Of a stretch of DNA of 64,000 nucleotides, positions 34,016 to 43,395 are shown one piece after another. The translations under genes and the position numbers were made by a program. Source of the DNA: Ectothiorhodospiraceae bacterium (GTDB lineage Bacteria; Pseudomonadota; Gammaproteobacteria; HK1); assembly GCA_024234875.1 (NCBI GenBank), contig JACKNM010000010.1:1-64000 (forward strand), in the 5' to 3' direction. The notes beneath the pieces were generated by a model that worked only from the letters and a program-made list of their open reading frames with translations, was not told where the DNA came from and made no database searches. Positions within the stretch are counted from its first letter, which is position 1. Each line of letters starts with the position of its first letter.

Positions 34016-35352
34016 CACTGCGCATCGGCTCGGGGTCGGCCTGGTGGGGCGACCGCATCTCACCCGCCGAGCGCAACGCGGCCGAGGGCGACCTCGACTA
34101 CCTCTGCTTCGAGACCATGGCCGAGTCGACCGTCTCCGCGGCGCAGGTTCGTGCCCGTCGCGACCCGACCTTCGGCGGCTACGACACCTACCTCGAGGAC
34201 CGTTTTCGCGCCGTGCTGCCGCACTGCATCCGGCGCGGCACCCGCATCGTCAGCAACCAGGGCTGGATCGACCCGTTGGCGGCGGCGCGCAAGGTGAAGG
34301 CGCTGCTGGTCGAGCACGGGGCGGGCGACTGGCCGGTGGCGGCGGTGACCGGCGGGGTGATCACCGATCGCGTCCGCGACCTCGCCGGCTCGGTGCTCGA
34401 GACCGGGGCGCCTCTGTCGTCGATCACCGACCCCATCGTCTCTGCCGAGGCCTATCTCGGCGCCGAGCCCATCGTCGAGGCGCTCGCCGCCGGCGCGATG
34501 GTGGTGCTCACTGGCCGCGTCGCCGATCCGTCGCTGTTCCTGGCGCCGATGATGCACGCCTTCGGCTGGGCATCGACCGATCACGCGCGCCTCGGTCAGG
34601 GGACCGGCATCGGGCACCTGATGGAGTGCGGCGCGCAGGTGACCGGGGGCTACTTCGCCGACCCCGGCTTCAAGGACGTTCCCGACCCCTGGGATCTGGC
34701 GTTCCCGATCGCCGAGGTCGAGCCCGACGGCAGCGCGGTCATCACCAAGGTCGCCGGCAGCGGCGGCCTCGTCGACCGGCGCACCGTGCTCGAGCAGATG
34801 TTCTACGAGGTCCACGACCCCGCGCGCTACCTCACGCCGGACGTGGTGGTCGACTTCACCAGCGCCGAGATCGAGGAGATCGGGCCCGACCGGGTGCGAG
34901 TGAGCCGCATCGGCGGCACCCCGCGCACCGACACGCTCAAGGTCTCGGTCGGGGTGCTGGAGGGCTTCGTCGGCGAGGACACCTTCTACTACGCCGGCCC
35001 CGGCGCGACCGATCGCGCGCGGCTGGCCGAGCGGATCCTGCGTGAGCGCTTCCGGGTGGTCGGGTTGGTGGCCGAGGAGCTGCGCATCGACATCCTCGGC
35101 GTGAGCGCGTTGCACGGTCCGATGTCGCGGTCGACGGCCGAGCCCTACGAGGTGGCGGTACGGGTCGCCGCTCGCACGCGCACTCGCGCCGAGGCCGACA
35201 AGATCGGCCGCGAGGTCGACGGCATGGCGGTGTCCGGCGTCGGCATGACCGCCAAGCGCGTGCCGCACGGTGACCGCGTGCGCGAGGTGGTCGGCATCTG
35301 GTCGACCCTGGTTCCGCGCGACGCGGTTCGCCCGCAGGTGCACCTGCTGTGA
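34012..35352 (+). CDS. AtuA-like (DUF1446) protein
   Basis: 446 residues from GTG 34012, coupled to the cupin. LRIGSGSAWWGDR, LDYLCFETMAESTVSAAQ, GGYDTYLEDRF, TGRVADPSLFLAPM and GHLMECGAQVTGGYF are hallmarks of the acyclic-terpene-utilisation AtuA family (DUF1446). AtuA genes accompany acyl-CoA carboxylase and dehydrogenase genes in citronellol/leucine-type pathways, but its chemistry is unsettled. Here neither carboxylase is present; only a CoA-transferase precedes it. Confidence 0.85.
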   Translation: MTLRIGSGSAWWGDRISPAERNAAEGDLDYLCFETMAESTVSAAQVRARRDPTFGGYDTYLEDRFRAVLPHCIRRGTRIVSNQGWIDPLAAARKVKALLVEHGAGDWPVAAVTGGVITDRVRDLAGSVLETGAPLSSITDPIVSAEAYLGAEPIVEALAAGAMVVLTGRVADPSLFLAPMMHAFGWASTDHARLGQGTGIGHLMECGAQVTGGYFADPGFKDVPDPWDLAFPIAEVEPDGSAVITKVAGSGGLVDRRTVLEQMFYEVHDPARYLTPDVVVDFTSAEIEEIGPDRVRVSRIGGTPRTDTLKVSVGVLEGFVGEDTFYYAGPGATDRARLAERILRERFRVVGLVAEELRIDILGVSALHGPMSRSTAEPYEVAVRVAARTRTRAEADKIGREVDGMAVSGVGMTAKRVPHGDRVREVVGIWSTLVPRDAVRPQVHLL

Positions 35353-35768
35353 GCGAGCCGACGATTCGGGTGCCGCTTCGCGCGCTTGCCCACGCGCGCG
35401 CCGGTGACAAGGGCAACACCTCCAACGTGGCGGTCATCGTCTATGCCCCCGAGCTTTATCCGCTGGTGCGGGACCAGCTCACGCCGGAGCGGTTCGCGGC
35501 GCATTTCCGGGGACGGATCACGGGACGGGTCGAGCGCTTCGAGGTCGCGCGGCTCGGCGTGATCAACTACGTCGCGCACGGCGCGCTCGGTGGCGGCGTA
35601 TCGCGCAATCTCAACCTCGACCAGTACGGCAAGAGCCTGTCGGCGGCCGTCCTCGGGTTCGAGGTCGAGGTGCCGGCGCGGCTGCGCAACAGCCTTCGCG
35701 GGCCGCTTCCCGACTCTCCGACGACACCCCGGCCGGATGACCATCCAGGAGGGACCGATGGGCATTGA
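35349..35768 (+). CDS. AtuA-associated small ferredoxin-fold-like protein
   Basis: 139 residues from GTG 35349, overlapping the previous stop by four bases. HARAGDKGNTSNVAVIVYAPELYP and NYVAHGALGGGVSRNL, with LDQYGKSLSAAVLGFEVEV, match the partner domain that in many organisms is fused to the C terminus of AtuA. Here it is a separate gene, so the pair is a split version of one protein. Role unknown. Confidence 0.85.
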   Translation: MSEPTIRVPLRALAHARAGDKGNTSNVAVIVYAPELYPLVRDQLTPERFAAHFRGRITGRVERFEVARLGVINYVAHGALGGGVSRNLNLDQYGKSLSAAVLGFEVEVPARLRNSLRGPLPDSPTTPRPDDHPGGTDGH

Positions 35769-36234
35769 GAATCAGGACTCGCTCCAATCGCTCGCCTACG
35801 TGAGCTCCGCGACCGCGTCGATGACCGACGGCGCGTTGCTCCAGCTCCTGTTCCAGGCGCGCCAGCGCAATCGCACCATGGGGCTCACCGGCATGCTCCT
35901 GTACGCCGAGGACGCCTTCTTGCAGGTCCTGGAGGGCCCGCGCGCGGGACTGGAGGTCGTGATGTCGTCGATTCGACACGATCCGCGCCACGCGCGGATC
36001 ATCGTTCTCCGCGAAGAGCCGATCACCGAGCGCGCGTTTCCCGACTGGAAGATGGGCTTTCGCTCCGTGTACCGAGACGACCTGGTGGCGCTCGAGGGTT
36101 TCGCCGACCTGCTCGAGGACGAGTCGCCCTTGCGCGATAGCTTCGAGCGGCACCCGGACGCCTCGTGTCGCCTGCTCCATGCCTTCAGTCGTAGCCACGG
36201 GATGGTCCCGGTGCTCGAGCCGGACTCGTACTGA
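35758..36234 (+). CDS. BLUF-domain blue-light photoreceptor
   Basis: 158 residues from ATG 35758 (GGAGGG upstream). The key BLUF residues are all present with the spacing of AppA: Tyr14 (AppA Tyr21), Asn38 (Asn45), Gln56 in FLQVLEGP (Gln63), Trp97 (Trp104) and Met99 (Met106). It should bind FAD and signal blue light. It has about 60 residues after the BLUF core and no output domain, so it is a short single-domain type that acts through a partner. It overlaps the AtuA-partner gene by 11 bases. Confidence 0.93.
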   Translation: MGIENQDSLQSLAYVSSATASMTDGALLQLLFQARQRNRTMGLTGMLLYAEDAFLQVLEGPRAGLEVVMSSIRHDPRHARIIVLREEPITERAFPDWKMGFRSVYRDDLVALEGFADLLEDESPLRDSFERHPDASCRLLHAFSRSHGMVPVLEPDSY

Positions 36235-36302
36235 TCGCGGGCCGTCCGACCACGCTCGGTCGCCCCGCGCCGCACATCGATTCACCTCCGTGAGATTTCC
36301 CA

Positions 36303-37688
36303 ATGGCTGAGTTCCCCGCCGTCGCGGCCGACATCGTCCGTGACTACATGCGCGAGCACGACGTTCCGGGCGTCGCGGTCGCACTGGTTCGCGACGGCCG
36401 GATTCTGGCCGAGGCCGGATTCGGCCACGCCGATCTCTCGCGGGATCGACCGGCCACACCGCGCACGGCCTGGCCGGTTGCCTCACTCACCAAGTCCTTC
36501 ACCGCGCTGGCGGCGATGCAGCTCGTGGAGCTGGGGCGGCTCTCCCTCGATGCACCAGTGACCGAGTACCTGCCCGATCTGGTGGTGCGCGACCGCGAGA
36601 CCGCCGCGCGGCTCACCGTGCGCCGGTTACTGTCCCACAGCGGTGGGCTGGGTCGCACCGGCCACCAGGACCGGACCCGCGAGGACGCGGTGAATCCGTA
36701 CCCGACGCGCGAGTCGCTGGTGGCGGCGCTCGACTCGGCAACCCTGCAGTCCGAGCCGGGGCAGTGCTTCTCGTACTCGAACGAGGGCTACGCCATCGTC
36801 GGGCGCATCGTCGAGGTGCTGCGTGGCGAGCCGCTCGAGGACTGCTTCACGCGGCACATCTTCGAGCGCGCCGGCATGGCGCGATCGGCGGTGCGCTTCG
36901 CCGAGTGGCGCGCGGCCGAGGATCGTGCGATTCCGTACGCGGGCGAGGGTGCCGGACCGTTCGATTCCGGTGAGCGGCACCACGGCTACGTGGTCGGGCG
37001 GCTGAACGACGACTACCGCACCTTCCTCGCCACCGGTGGCATCGTGAGTTGCGCGCACGACCTCGCGCTGTATCAGATCGCGACGATGGATCTCGCCTCG
37101 CGCACCCTCGGGGTGTCGGCGGGCGGGCTCGACCAGATGCAGTCGGTGCAGTTCCCCTACGGCGACACCGGCTGGGGCTACGGCCTCGGCTACTGGGTGC
37201 TGTGGAGCGGGGCCACCAAGGTGATCGGCCACTCTGGCGGACTACCGGGGGTCTCGAACTACACGATGATGATCCCGTCGGAGCGTAGCGGTGCGGTGGT
37301 GCTGACCAATCGCAGCGACCGCAAGGCATTCGTGCTCGCGGAGATGCTGCTCGGCGAGATCCGCGGGCGCATCTGGCGGAGCGCGCCGACCGAGCCGCTG
37401 CCCTTCGAGACCCGTTGGCCGAAACCGAGCGCGAGCGATCTCGCCGCGTTCGAGGGCGAGTACCGCTTCCGCAAGGGCCCGGCCACGGTACGCGCCGGCG
37501 AGGGCGGGGTCGTGGTCCACACCCCGAGTCGATACGACGGGCCCGACCAGGACATCCACACCGTCCAGGTCGGCCCCGACACCTTCATGAGCCGCTCGCT
37601 CGGACAGAGCATCCCCTTCGTCCGCGACGCGAGCGGGCGCGTGTGCCGATTCCTGCACTCGGGGTACGCGTACGAGCGGATGGCGTAG
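36303..37688 (+). CDS. Beta-lactamase-fold serine hydrolase
   Basis: 461 residues. Ser61-x-x-Lys64 in ASLTK, Tyr159-Ser-Asn161 in FSYSNEGY, and the HxG motif GHSGGLPG give the full class-C/DD-peptidase catalytic set. A C-terminal beta domain (from about residue 360) follows, as in many D-aminopeptidase/esterase-like members. No clear signal peptide, so it is probably cytoplasmic. It lies next to a peptide ABC transporter operon, and may cleave the transported amide or peptide; that is inference. Confidence 0.85.
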   Translation: MAEFPAVAADIVRDYMREHDVPGVAVALVRDGRILAEAGFGHADLSRDRPATPRTAWPVASLTKSFTALAAMQLVELGRLSLDAPVTEYLPDLVVRDRETAARLTVRRLLSHSGGLGRTGHQDRTREDAVNPYPTRESLVAALDSATLQSEPGQCFSYSNEGYAIVGRIVEVLRGEPLEDCFTRHIFERAGMARSAVRFAEWRAAEDRAIPYAGEGAGPFDSGERHHGYVVGRLNDDYRTFLATGGIVSCAHDLALYQIATMDLASRTLGVSAGGLDQMQSVQFPYGDTGWGYGLGYWVLWSGATKVIGHSGGLPGVSNYTMMIPSERSGAVVLTNRSDRKAFVLAEMLLGEIRGRIWRSAPTEPLPFETRWPKPSASDLAAFEGEYRFRKGPATVRAGEGGVVVHTPSRYDGPDQDIHTVQVGPDTFMSRSLGQSIPFVRDASGRVCRFLHSGYAYERMA

Positions 37689-37699
37689 AGCGCCACCCC

Positions 37700-37830
37700 A
37701 CCGGGGGCGGCCACGGCAGGCCTGTCCCGACCGCGTTCGGCGAATCTGGTAGGGGCGGGGTGCCACCCCCGCCCGTGGACTGGGGGCGCCACCCCACCCC
37801 CGCCCGGACGGGGCGCTATCCCCGCCGGAC
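37700..37830. repeat. Dispersed GC-rich repeat (family B), copy 3
   Basis: Contains GTAGGGGCGGGGTGCCACC and CCCGCCCG (37749-37775), preceded by a GGGGGCGGCCACGGCAGG stretch at about 37703-37720 and followed by two shorter CCCCGCCCGGACGG-like remnants. It occupies most of the gap 37689-37855. Confidence 0.7.
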
Positions 37831-37855
37831 GGTTGTGGCGCCAGGCCGCCGCCGG

Positions 37856-39388
37856 TCAGTTCTTCCAGCGCGCGAACTGGAAGCGTGGCACCTCGTCGAG
37901 GCCAGCCTCGAGCTCCAGATCGGTGTGCTTGCCGTAGAATCGCTTCACGCCGAACATCGGCATCCAGTAGACGTTGTCGATGATGCGCCGCTGGGCCTTG
38001 GCGTACAGCGCCTTGCGCTTCTCCGGATCGACCGAGTCGCGCGCCTCGTTCAGCCACTGCGACAGCTCGTCGTCACCCGCGTAGTTGTTCGACGCCTCCT
38101 TGTCGAAGAACGGGTGCAGAATGGCGTCGGCATCGAAGATGTTGTAGCTGCCCCAGTTGAAGTTGCCGACGCCGGTGATCTTCCCGCCGCGGCGCAGCTT
38201 GCCCATCTGTTGGGAGTTGCCGCGGTAGTCCTTCAGATTCACCTTGATGCCCACCTTGCCGAGCATCTGCATCGCGGCCTGGTTCGGGAGGTTCTGGTGA
38301 TCCGCGTACTGCCACAGATCCATCTCGAAGCCGTCCGGATAGCCTGCCTCGGCCAGCAGCGCCTTCGCCTTCTTCGGGTCGTACTCGAGCCCCTTCACCG
38401 TCGAGTCGTAGCCGAAGTGGTAAGGGCTCATCGGAGCGTCGAGCTCGTAGCCGCCGTCCTTGACCAGTCCCTTCACGATCTTCGAGCGGTCGACGGCGTG
38501 GGCGACCGCGCGGCGCACCCGCACGTCCTCGAGCGGGGTCTTGGAGGCCCGGCCACGGGCGTCGAACATCCAGAAGTCGACGCGGATGATCGGGAAGTTC
38601 AGCACCTCGTAGTCGGCGTGCTGGGCGAAGCTCGGCACCTGGTCCTCGAGCAGGTTGAGCGACACGTCGACGCCGCCGGAGAAGAGCTCGGCGAGGCGCG
38701 TCGATGCCTCCGGAACGATCTTCACGGTGACGTCCTTGATCGCCGGGATGCCGTCCATCCAGTAGCTCTCGTTGCGGGTGAGGACGATCTTCGCGCCCTT
38801 CACCCATTCGACGAACCTGTACGGCCCGGTGCCGATCGGCTGCTCCTGCACCTGCTGGAAGGTGCGCTCCTGCGACGACTTCGGGTCCATGATGAACAGG
38901 GTGTTCATCCGCTCCAACGCGAGCGCATAGGGCTGATGGGTGTGGATGCGGAAGGTGAGATCGTCGACCACCTCGACCTCCTTGATCCACTTGTAGTTAC
39001 CGAGGCTCGGTGACTTCTTCTCCGGATCGAGGATGCGCTCGTGCACGGTGTAGCGCACCGCCTCGGCGGTGAGCGGGTTACCGTTGTGGAACTTGACCCC
39101 GTCACGCAGCTTGAACTCCCAGGTGAGATCATCCACCGACCGCCACTCGGTGGCGAGATGGGGGATGAGCTCGCCGGTGGCGGGATTCCGCAGCAGGATC
39201 GAGTCGTAGATCATGTAGCCGAGCTGAATCGCCTGGCGGGCCGACGTCTGGAACGGCTCCATGGTGTGGAACTTGTCGTAGAACGCGATGTTCATGCTGT
39301 CGCGCGCGGCATGTGCCGCTCCGAGTGGCGCTCCGATGGCCAGGGCACTGGCGAGCGTCAGGACGAGACGTCTCTTCGTCGTGGACAT
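37856..39388 (-). CDS. Peptide/opine-type ABC transporter substrate-binding protein
   Basis: 510 residues from ATG 39388 (GGGAGA upstream). Signal peptide at residues 5-26 (RRLVLTLASALAIGAPLGAAHA). It belongs to the solute-binding family 5 (DppA/OppA/NikA): LATEWRSVDDLTWEFKLRDGVKFHNG, PIGTGPYRFVEW and RVRRAVAHAVDRSKIV are classic blocks. It binds short peptides or a related ligand in the periplasm for the permease encoded upstream. It is last in a five-gene operon (oppB, oppC, oppF, oppD, then this gene). Confidence 0.92.
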   Translation of the reverse strand: MSTTKRRLVLTLASALAIGAPLGAAHAARDSMNIAFYDKFHTMEPFQTSARQAIQLGYMIYDSILLRNPATGELIPHLATEWRSVDDLTWEFKLRDGVKFHNGNPLTAEAVRYTVHERILDPEKKSPSLGNYKWIKEVEVVDDLTFRIHTHQPYALALERMNTLFIMDPKSSQERTFQQVQEQPIGTGPYRFVEWVKGAKIVLTRNESYWMDGIPAIKDVTVKIVPEASTRLAELFSGGVDVSLNLLEDQVPSFAQHADYEVLNFPIIRVDFWMFDARGRASKTPLEDVRVRRAVAHAVDRSKIVKGLVKDGGYELDAPMSPYHFGYDSTVKGLEYDPKKAKALLAEAGYPDGFEMDLWQYADHQNLPNQAAMQMLGKVGIKVNLKDYRGNSQQMGKLRRGGKITGVGNFNWGSYNIFDADAILHPFFDKEASNNYAGDDELSQWLNEARDSVDPEKRKALYAKAQRRIIDNVYWMPMFGVKRFYGKHTDLELEAGLDEVPRFQFARWKN

Positions 39389-39506
39389 GGTGCTTTCTCC
39401 CCTTGGTCGTTTCCTCGATTCGCGCATCCCGCGCTGGTCGATCTCGTGCCGCACGGAGCAGCGCTCCCTGCGACCCATGCGAGTCGGCCACTCGTGGCAC
39501 GACCCG

Positions 39507-40508
39507 TTACGGCGTCGCGGCGTCGGTCTCCGCGAGCCAGCATTTCGCCTCGTGGTCGGCCCCGACCGCGAACAGGGGTGGGCGCTCGGCTCGACAGCGA
39601 TCGAAGGCGAGTGCACAACGCGGTGCGAACGGGCATCCGGGCGGCAACCGGATGAGGTTCGGAACCATGCCCGGGATCTCGGTGAGCGCTCGCTTGCCGT
39701 GGACGAACTTCTCGCCGAGCCGGGGAATGGAGCGCAGCAGGCCTTGCGTGTAGGGATGGCGCGGCGACTCGAAGAGCTGGTCGATCGGCAAGCGCTCCAC
39801 CACCTCGCCGGCGTACATCACCACCACGTCGTCCGACGTCTCGGCGATGACGCCGAGATCATGCGTGATCAGCATCACCGCCATCCCCAGCTCCTCTTGC
39901 AGTGACACGATGAGGTCGAGGATCTGGGCCTGAATGGTGACGTCGAGCGCGGTGGTCGGCTCGTCGGCGATGAGGAGCTTCGACTGGCAGGCGATGGCCA
40001 TCGCGATCATCACGCGCTGACGCATGCCACCGGAGAACTGATGCGGATAGTCGTTGAGTCGGCCGCGGGGACTCGGGATGCCGACCTGGGCCAGCATGTC
40101 GGCCGCACCCTCCAGCGCCTGCTCGCGGCTCTGACCGCGGTGGATCATGAACACCTCGGCGATCTGGTCGCCGACGGTGTAGACGGGGTTCAGCGACGTC
40201 ATCGGCTCCTGGAAGATCATCGAGATGTCGCGGCCGCGGATGGCGCGGATCGCGTCGTCGCCGAGCGCGAGCAGATCGCGCCCCTCGAGCTCGATGCGAC
40301 CGGCGACGATCCTCCCGGGCGGGCTCGGGATGAGCCGCATCACCGACAGCGCGGTGACCGACTTGCCGCTACCCGATTCGCCGAGAACCCCGAGCGTGCG
40401 CCCGCGCCGGATGCGGAAGTCGACCCCGTCGACCGCCCGCACCACGCCCTCGGGAGTGAAGAAGTGGGTGCGCAGACCCTCGACCGACAGCAACGCGTCG
40501 TCAGTCAC
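39507..40508 (-). CDS. Peptide ABC transporter ATPase, OppD/DppD type
   Basis: 333 residues from GTG 40508, overlapping the preceding ATPase gene by eight bases (GTGACTGA). Walker A GESGSGKS, signature FSGGMRQR, Walker B LLIADEPTTALD and the switch His in LITHDLG are intact, and the C-terminal Cys-rich oligopeptide-transporter extension (PPGCPFAPRC) is present. It energises the permease. Confidence 0.93.
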   Translation of the reverse strand: MTDDALLSVEGLRTHFFTPEGVVRAVDGVDFRIRRGRTLGVLGESGSGKSVTALSVMRLIPSPPGRIVAGRIELEGRDLLALGDDAIRAIRGRDISMIFQEPMTSLNPVYTVGDQIAEVFMIHRGQSREQALEGAADMLAQVGIPSPRGRLNDYPHQFSGGMRQRVMIAMAIACQSKLLIADEPTTALDVTIQAQILDLIVSLQEELGMAVMLITHDLGVIAETSDDVVVMYAGEVVERLPIDQLFESPRHPYTQGLLRSIPRLGEKFVHGKRALTEIPGMVPNLIRLPPGCPFAPRCALAFDRCRAERPPLFAVGADHEAKCWLAETDAATP

Positions 40509-41538
40509 CGGGCGCCTCTCCGGGGAACAGGTGACAGGCCACCCAGTGGCGCGGCTTCGCCTCGCGCATCACCGGCTCGACCTTGGAGCACTCGGGCATC
40601 GCCTTGGGGCAGCGGGTGTGGAAGCGGCACCCGGGCGGGGGCGCGAGCGGGCTCGGCACGTCACCGCGCAGCACCGTGCGCTTGCGTCGTCTCGCCCCGG
40701 CTTCCGGCTTCGGCACCGCCGCGATCAGGGCCTCGGTGTAGGGGTGCAGCGGGTCCTGGTAGAGGTCGCGGTCCGAGGCCAGCTCGACCATCTTGCCGAG
40801 GTACATCACCGCGATTCGGTCCGCGATGTGCTCGACCACCGAGAGATCGTGGGCGATGAACAGGAACGAGAAGCCGAGCTCCGCCTTCAACGAGTCGAGC
40901 AGGTTGATGACCTGGGCCTGGATCGAGACGTCCAGCGCCGAGACCGGCTCGTCGGCCACCACCAGGCGCGGTGACATCGCCAGCGCACGTGCGATGCAGA
41001 TGCGCTGGCGCTGGCCACCGGAGAACTCGTGTGGATAGCGGTTCATGTGGGTGGGCTGCAGGCCGACCTTCGCGAGCAGGTCCGCCACGTGCTCCCGCCA
41101 GGCACGGTCGCCGGTGTGCACGCGGTAGGCCTCGCCGACGATCTCGCCGACACGAAAGCGCGGATTGAGCGACGCGAACGGATCCTGGAAGACGATCTGC
41201 ATCTCGCGCCGAACCGCGTTGAGCTCGTCGCCCTCGAGGCTGGCGATGTCGCGACCGCGATAGCGGATCGCGCCGGTGGTCGGCCGGTACAGCCGCATGA
41301 TCAGTCGTCCGATGGTCGACTTGCCACACCCGGACTCTCCGACCAGCCCGAGGGTCTCGCCGTGACCGATGTGGAAGCTCACCCCGTCGACCGCGCGCAC
41401 GTGTCCGACCACTCGACGCAGCAGCCCCTTGCGCACCGGGAAGTGCATGGTGAGGTCGTCCACCTCGAGGATGCGCTCCCCGTGCGTGGCGGTGTCGGCG
41501 CGCGCATCAGGTGCGGAATCGCGGACGGTGACGCTCAT
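40501..41538 (-). CDS. Peptide ABC transporter ATPase, OppF/DppF type
   Basis: 345 residues from ATG 41538, overlapping the permease stop by four bases. MHFPVRKGLLRRVVGHVRAV is the typical OppF opening; Walker A GESGCGKST, FSGGQRQR and LVVADEPVSALD are intact, with the extension PPGCRFHTRCPKAMPEC. Heterodimer partner of the OppD-type ATPase. Confidence 0.93.
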   Translation of the reverse strand: MSVTVRDSAPDARADTATHGERILEVDDLTMHFPVRKGLLRRVVGHVRAVDGVSFHIGHGETLGLVGESGCGKSTIGRLIMRLYRPTTGAIRYRGRDIASLEGDELNAVRREMQIVFQDPFASLNPRFRVGEIVGEAYRVHTGDRAWREHVADLLAKVGLQPTHMNRYPHEFSGGQRQRICIARALAMSPRLVVADEPVSALDVSIQAQVINLLDSLKAELGFSFLFIAHDLSVVEHIADRIAVMYLGKMVELASDRDLYQDPLHPYTEALIAAVPKPEAGARRRKRTVLRGDVPSPLAPPPGCRFHTRCPKAMPECSKVEPVMREAKPRHWVACHLFPGEAPGD

Positions 41539-42461
41539 CCCTTGCGCATCCGTGGGTCGAACAGGTCGCGCAGCGCGTCACCGACGAGGTTGATGCCGAG
41601 GGCGGCGAGGAAGATCGCGAAGCCGGGTAGCGTCGACAGCCACCATACGGTGAGCATGTAGTCGCGCCCCTCGGCGAGCATCAGGCCCCACGACGGGGTC
41701 GGCGGTTGGATGCCGAGACCGAGGAAGCTGAGGAACGTCTCGCGGATGATCGCGCGCGCGATCTCGACGGTGCCGATGACCAGCACCGGCGCGGCGAGAT
41801 TGGCGAGGATGTGCTTGAACAGGATGCGTGCCCGCCCCAGCCCTTGCGCGACGGCGGCGAGGACGAACTCCTGATCGCGCAGCTTCATCGTCTCGATGCG
41901 TGTCACCCGCGCGAAGATCGGCCATCCCGAGAGCCCGAGCGCGAGGATGATGTTCTCCATCGACGCACCGAGCACGATGACCAGGGTCATCGCCAGCAAG
42001 ATGAACGGAAACGCGAGCATGGCATTGACCGAGAAGTCGACGACCGCGTCCACCCACCCACCGAGATATCCCGCGAGCAGGCCGAGCGCGACGCCGATCA
42101 CCATCGATACCGCCACCGCGAGCACCCCGATCATCAACGAGATGCGCGCCCCGTAGATCACGCGGCTGAACAGATCGCGCCCGAGCTGGTCGGTGCCGAG
42201 GAGGTGGCCGTCGGCGTCGTCGGCGAGGAAGGCCGGCTCGGTGAGGCGGTTGAAGATGTCCTGCTCGTAGGGATCGTGGGTCGCGATGTAGGGCGCGAAT
42301 ACCGCGGCCGCGACCAGGACCAGCAGCAGCGCGGCGCCGAGGACGCCCATGCGCAGTTGCCACATCCGGGCGAGGACGATGGACCGGCGTGACGGCGCGC
42401 GCTCGGCCTCCTCGGCCGCAACGCCCCCTGGGCCGGTGTCGGTGGTGGTCGGCGCGGTCAT
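41535..42461 (-). CDS. Peptide ABC transporter permease, OppC/DppC type
   Basis: 308 residues from ATG 42461. N-terminal cytoplasmic tail, first membrane segment LGAALLLVLVAAAVFAPYIA, then HLLGTDQLGRDLFSRVIYGAR, the usual OppC periplasmic block, and the permease core with the EAA loop (about EFVLAAVAQGLGRARILFKH). It gives six membrane segments. Confidence 0.93.
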   Translation of the reverse strand: MTAPTTTDTGPGGVAAEEAERAPSRRSIVLARMWQLRMGVLGAALLLVLVAAAVFAPYIATHDPYEQDIFNRLTEPAFLADDADGHLLGTDQLGRDLFSRVIYGARISLMIGVLAVAVSMVIGVALGLLAGYLGGWVDAVVDFSVNAMLAFPFILLAMTLVIVLGASMENIILALGLSGWPIFARVTRIETMKLRDQEFVLAAVAQGLGRARILFKHILANLAAPVLVIGTVEIARAIIRETFLSFLGLGIQPPTPSWGLMLAEGRDYMLTVWWLSTLPGFAIFLAALGINLVGDALRDLFDPRMRKG

Positions 42462-42474
42462 CAGGGCAGGGTCC

Positions 42475-43395
42475 TCAATCGAATCGGATGCGTGGATCGA
42501 TCCACGCCGAGCCGATGTCCGCGGCCAGATTGGCGAGGATGGTGAACGCGGCGAAGATGAGCACCACGCCCTGCACCACCGGGAAGTCGCCGACCTGGAT
42601 CGACTGCACCGCCAGCCGTCCGAGGCCGGGCCAGGAGAACACGGTCTCGGTGACCACCGCGCCGCCGAGGAGCGCACCGAACTGCAGTCCGGTGACGGTC
42701 ACCAGCGGGATCGCTGCGTTGCGCAGCGCGTGCTTGGCGAGGACCTGGCGCTCGGCGACGCCCTTGGCGCGGGCGGTTCGCACGTAGTCCTGACCGAGCA
42801 CCTCGAGCATTCCCGATCGGACCAGGCGCATGTTGAGCGGCAGGGTGAAGGAAGCGAGGGTGATCGCGGGCAGGACGAGGTGGACCCAGGTGTCACTGCC
42901 AGAGGTGGGCAGCCACTTGAGCCACACCCCGAAGATGATGATCAGCATGATGCCGAGCCAGAACAGCGGCAGTGCCTGGCCGATCAGGGCGAGCAGGGTG
43001 GTGATGTTGTCGATGAACGAGTAGCGCTTCACCGCGCTCAGCACGCCGAGCGGGACCGCCAGCACCGTGGCGATGATCTGCGCCGCGATCGCGAGCTGGA
43101 CGGTCGGCCAGAGCGAGGCGCCGATCAGCTCGCGCGCGGGGATCTTGGCCACCCAGGAGATCCCGAAGTCCGCCTCCAGCACGATTCGGCGCAGCCAGTC
43201 CAGGTACTGGACGACGAGTGGGCGATCGAGTCCCATCGCCGCCTTGAAGCGCGCGATGTCCTGGTCGTCCGCGTTCTCCGGCAGGAGCATCGACGCCGGA
43301 TCGGCGGTGTAGAAGAGGAGGAAGAACGAGACGAACGAGATGACGAACGCTACGCCGAGCGCGTGCAGCAACTTGTGGATGATGTACGTTCGCAT
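42475..43395 (-). CDS. Peptide ABC transporter permease, OppB/DppB type
   Basis: 306 residues from ATG 43395; ATG 43443 adds a polar stretch and is less likely. First gene of the operon. It has the OppB layout: first membrane segment ALGVAFVISFVSFFLLFY, periplasmic loop with GLDRPLVVQYLDWL, then the permease core and EAA loop (QDYVRTARAKGVAERQVLAKH). 13 bases before oppC. Confidence 0.92.
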   Translation of the reverse strand: MRTYIIHKLLHALGVAFVISFVSFFLLFYTADPASMLLPENADDQDIARFKAAMGLDRPLVVQYLDWLRRIVLEADFGISWVAKIPARELIGASLWPTVQLAIAAQIIATVLAVPLGVLSAVKRYSFIDNITTLLALIGQALPLFWLGIMLIIIFGVWLKWLPTSGSDTWVHLVLPAITLASFTLPLNMRLVRSGMLEVLGQDYVRTARAKGVAERQVLAKHALRNAAIPLVTVTGLQFGALLGGAVVTETVFSWPGLGRLAVQSIQVGDFPVVQGVVLIFAAFTILANLAADIGSAWIDPRIRFD

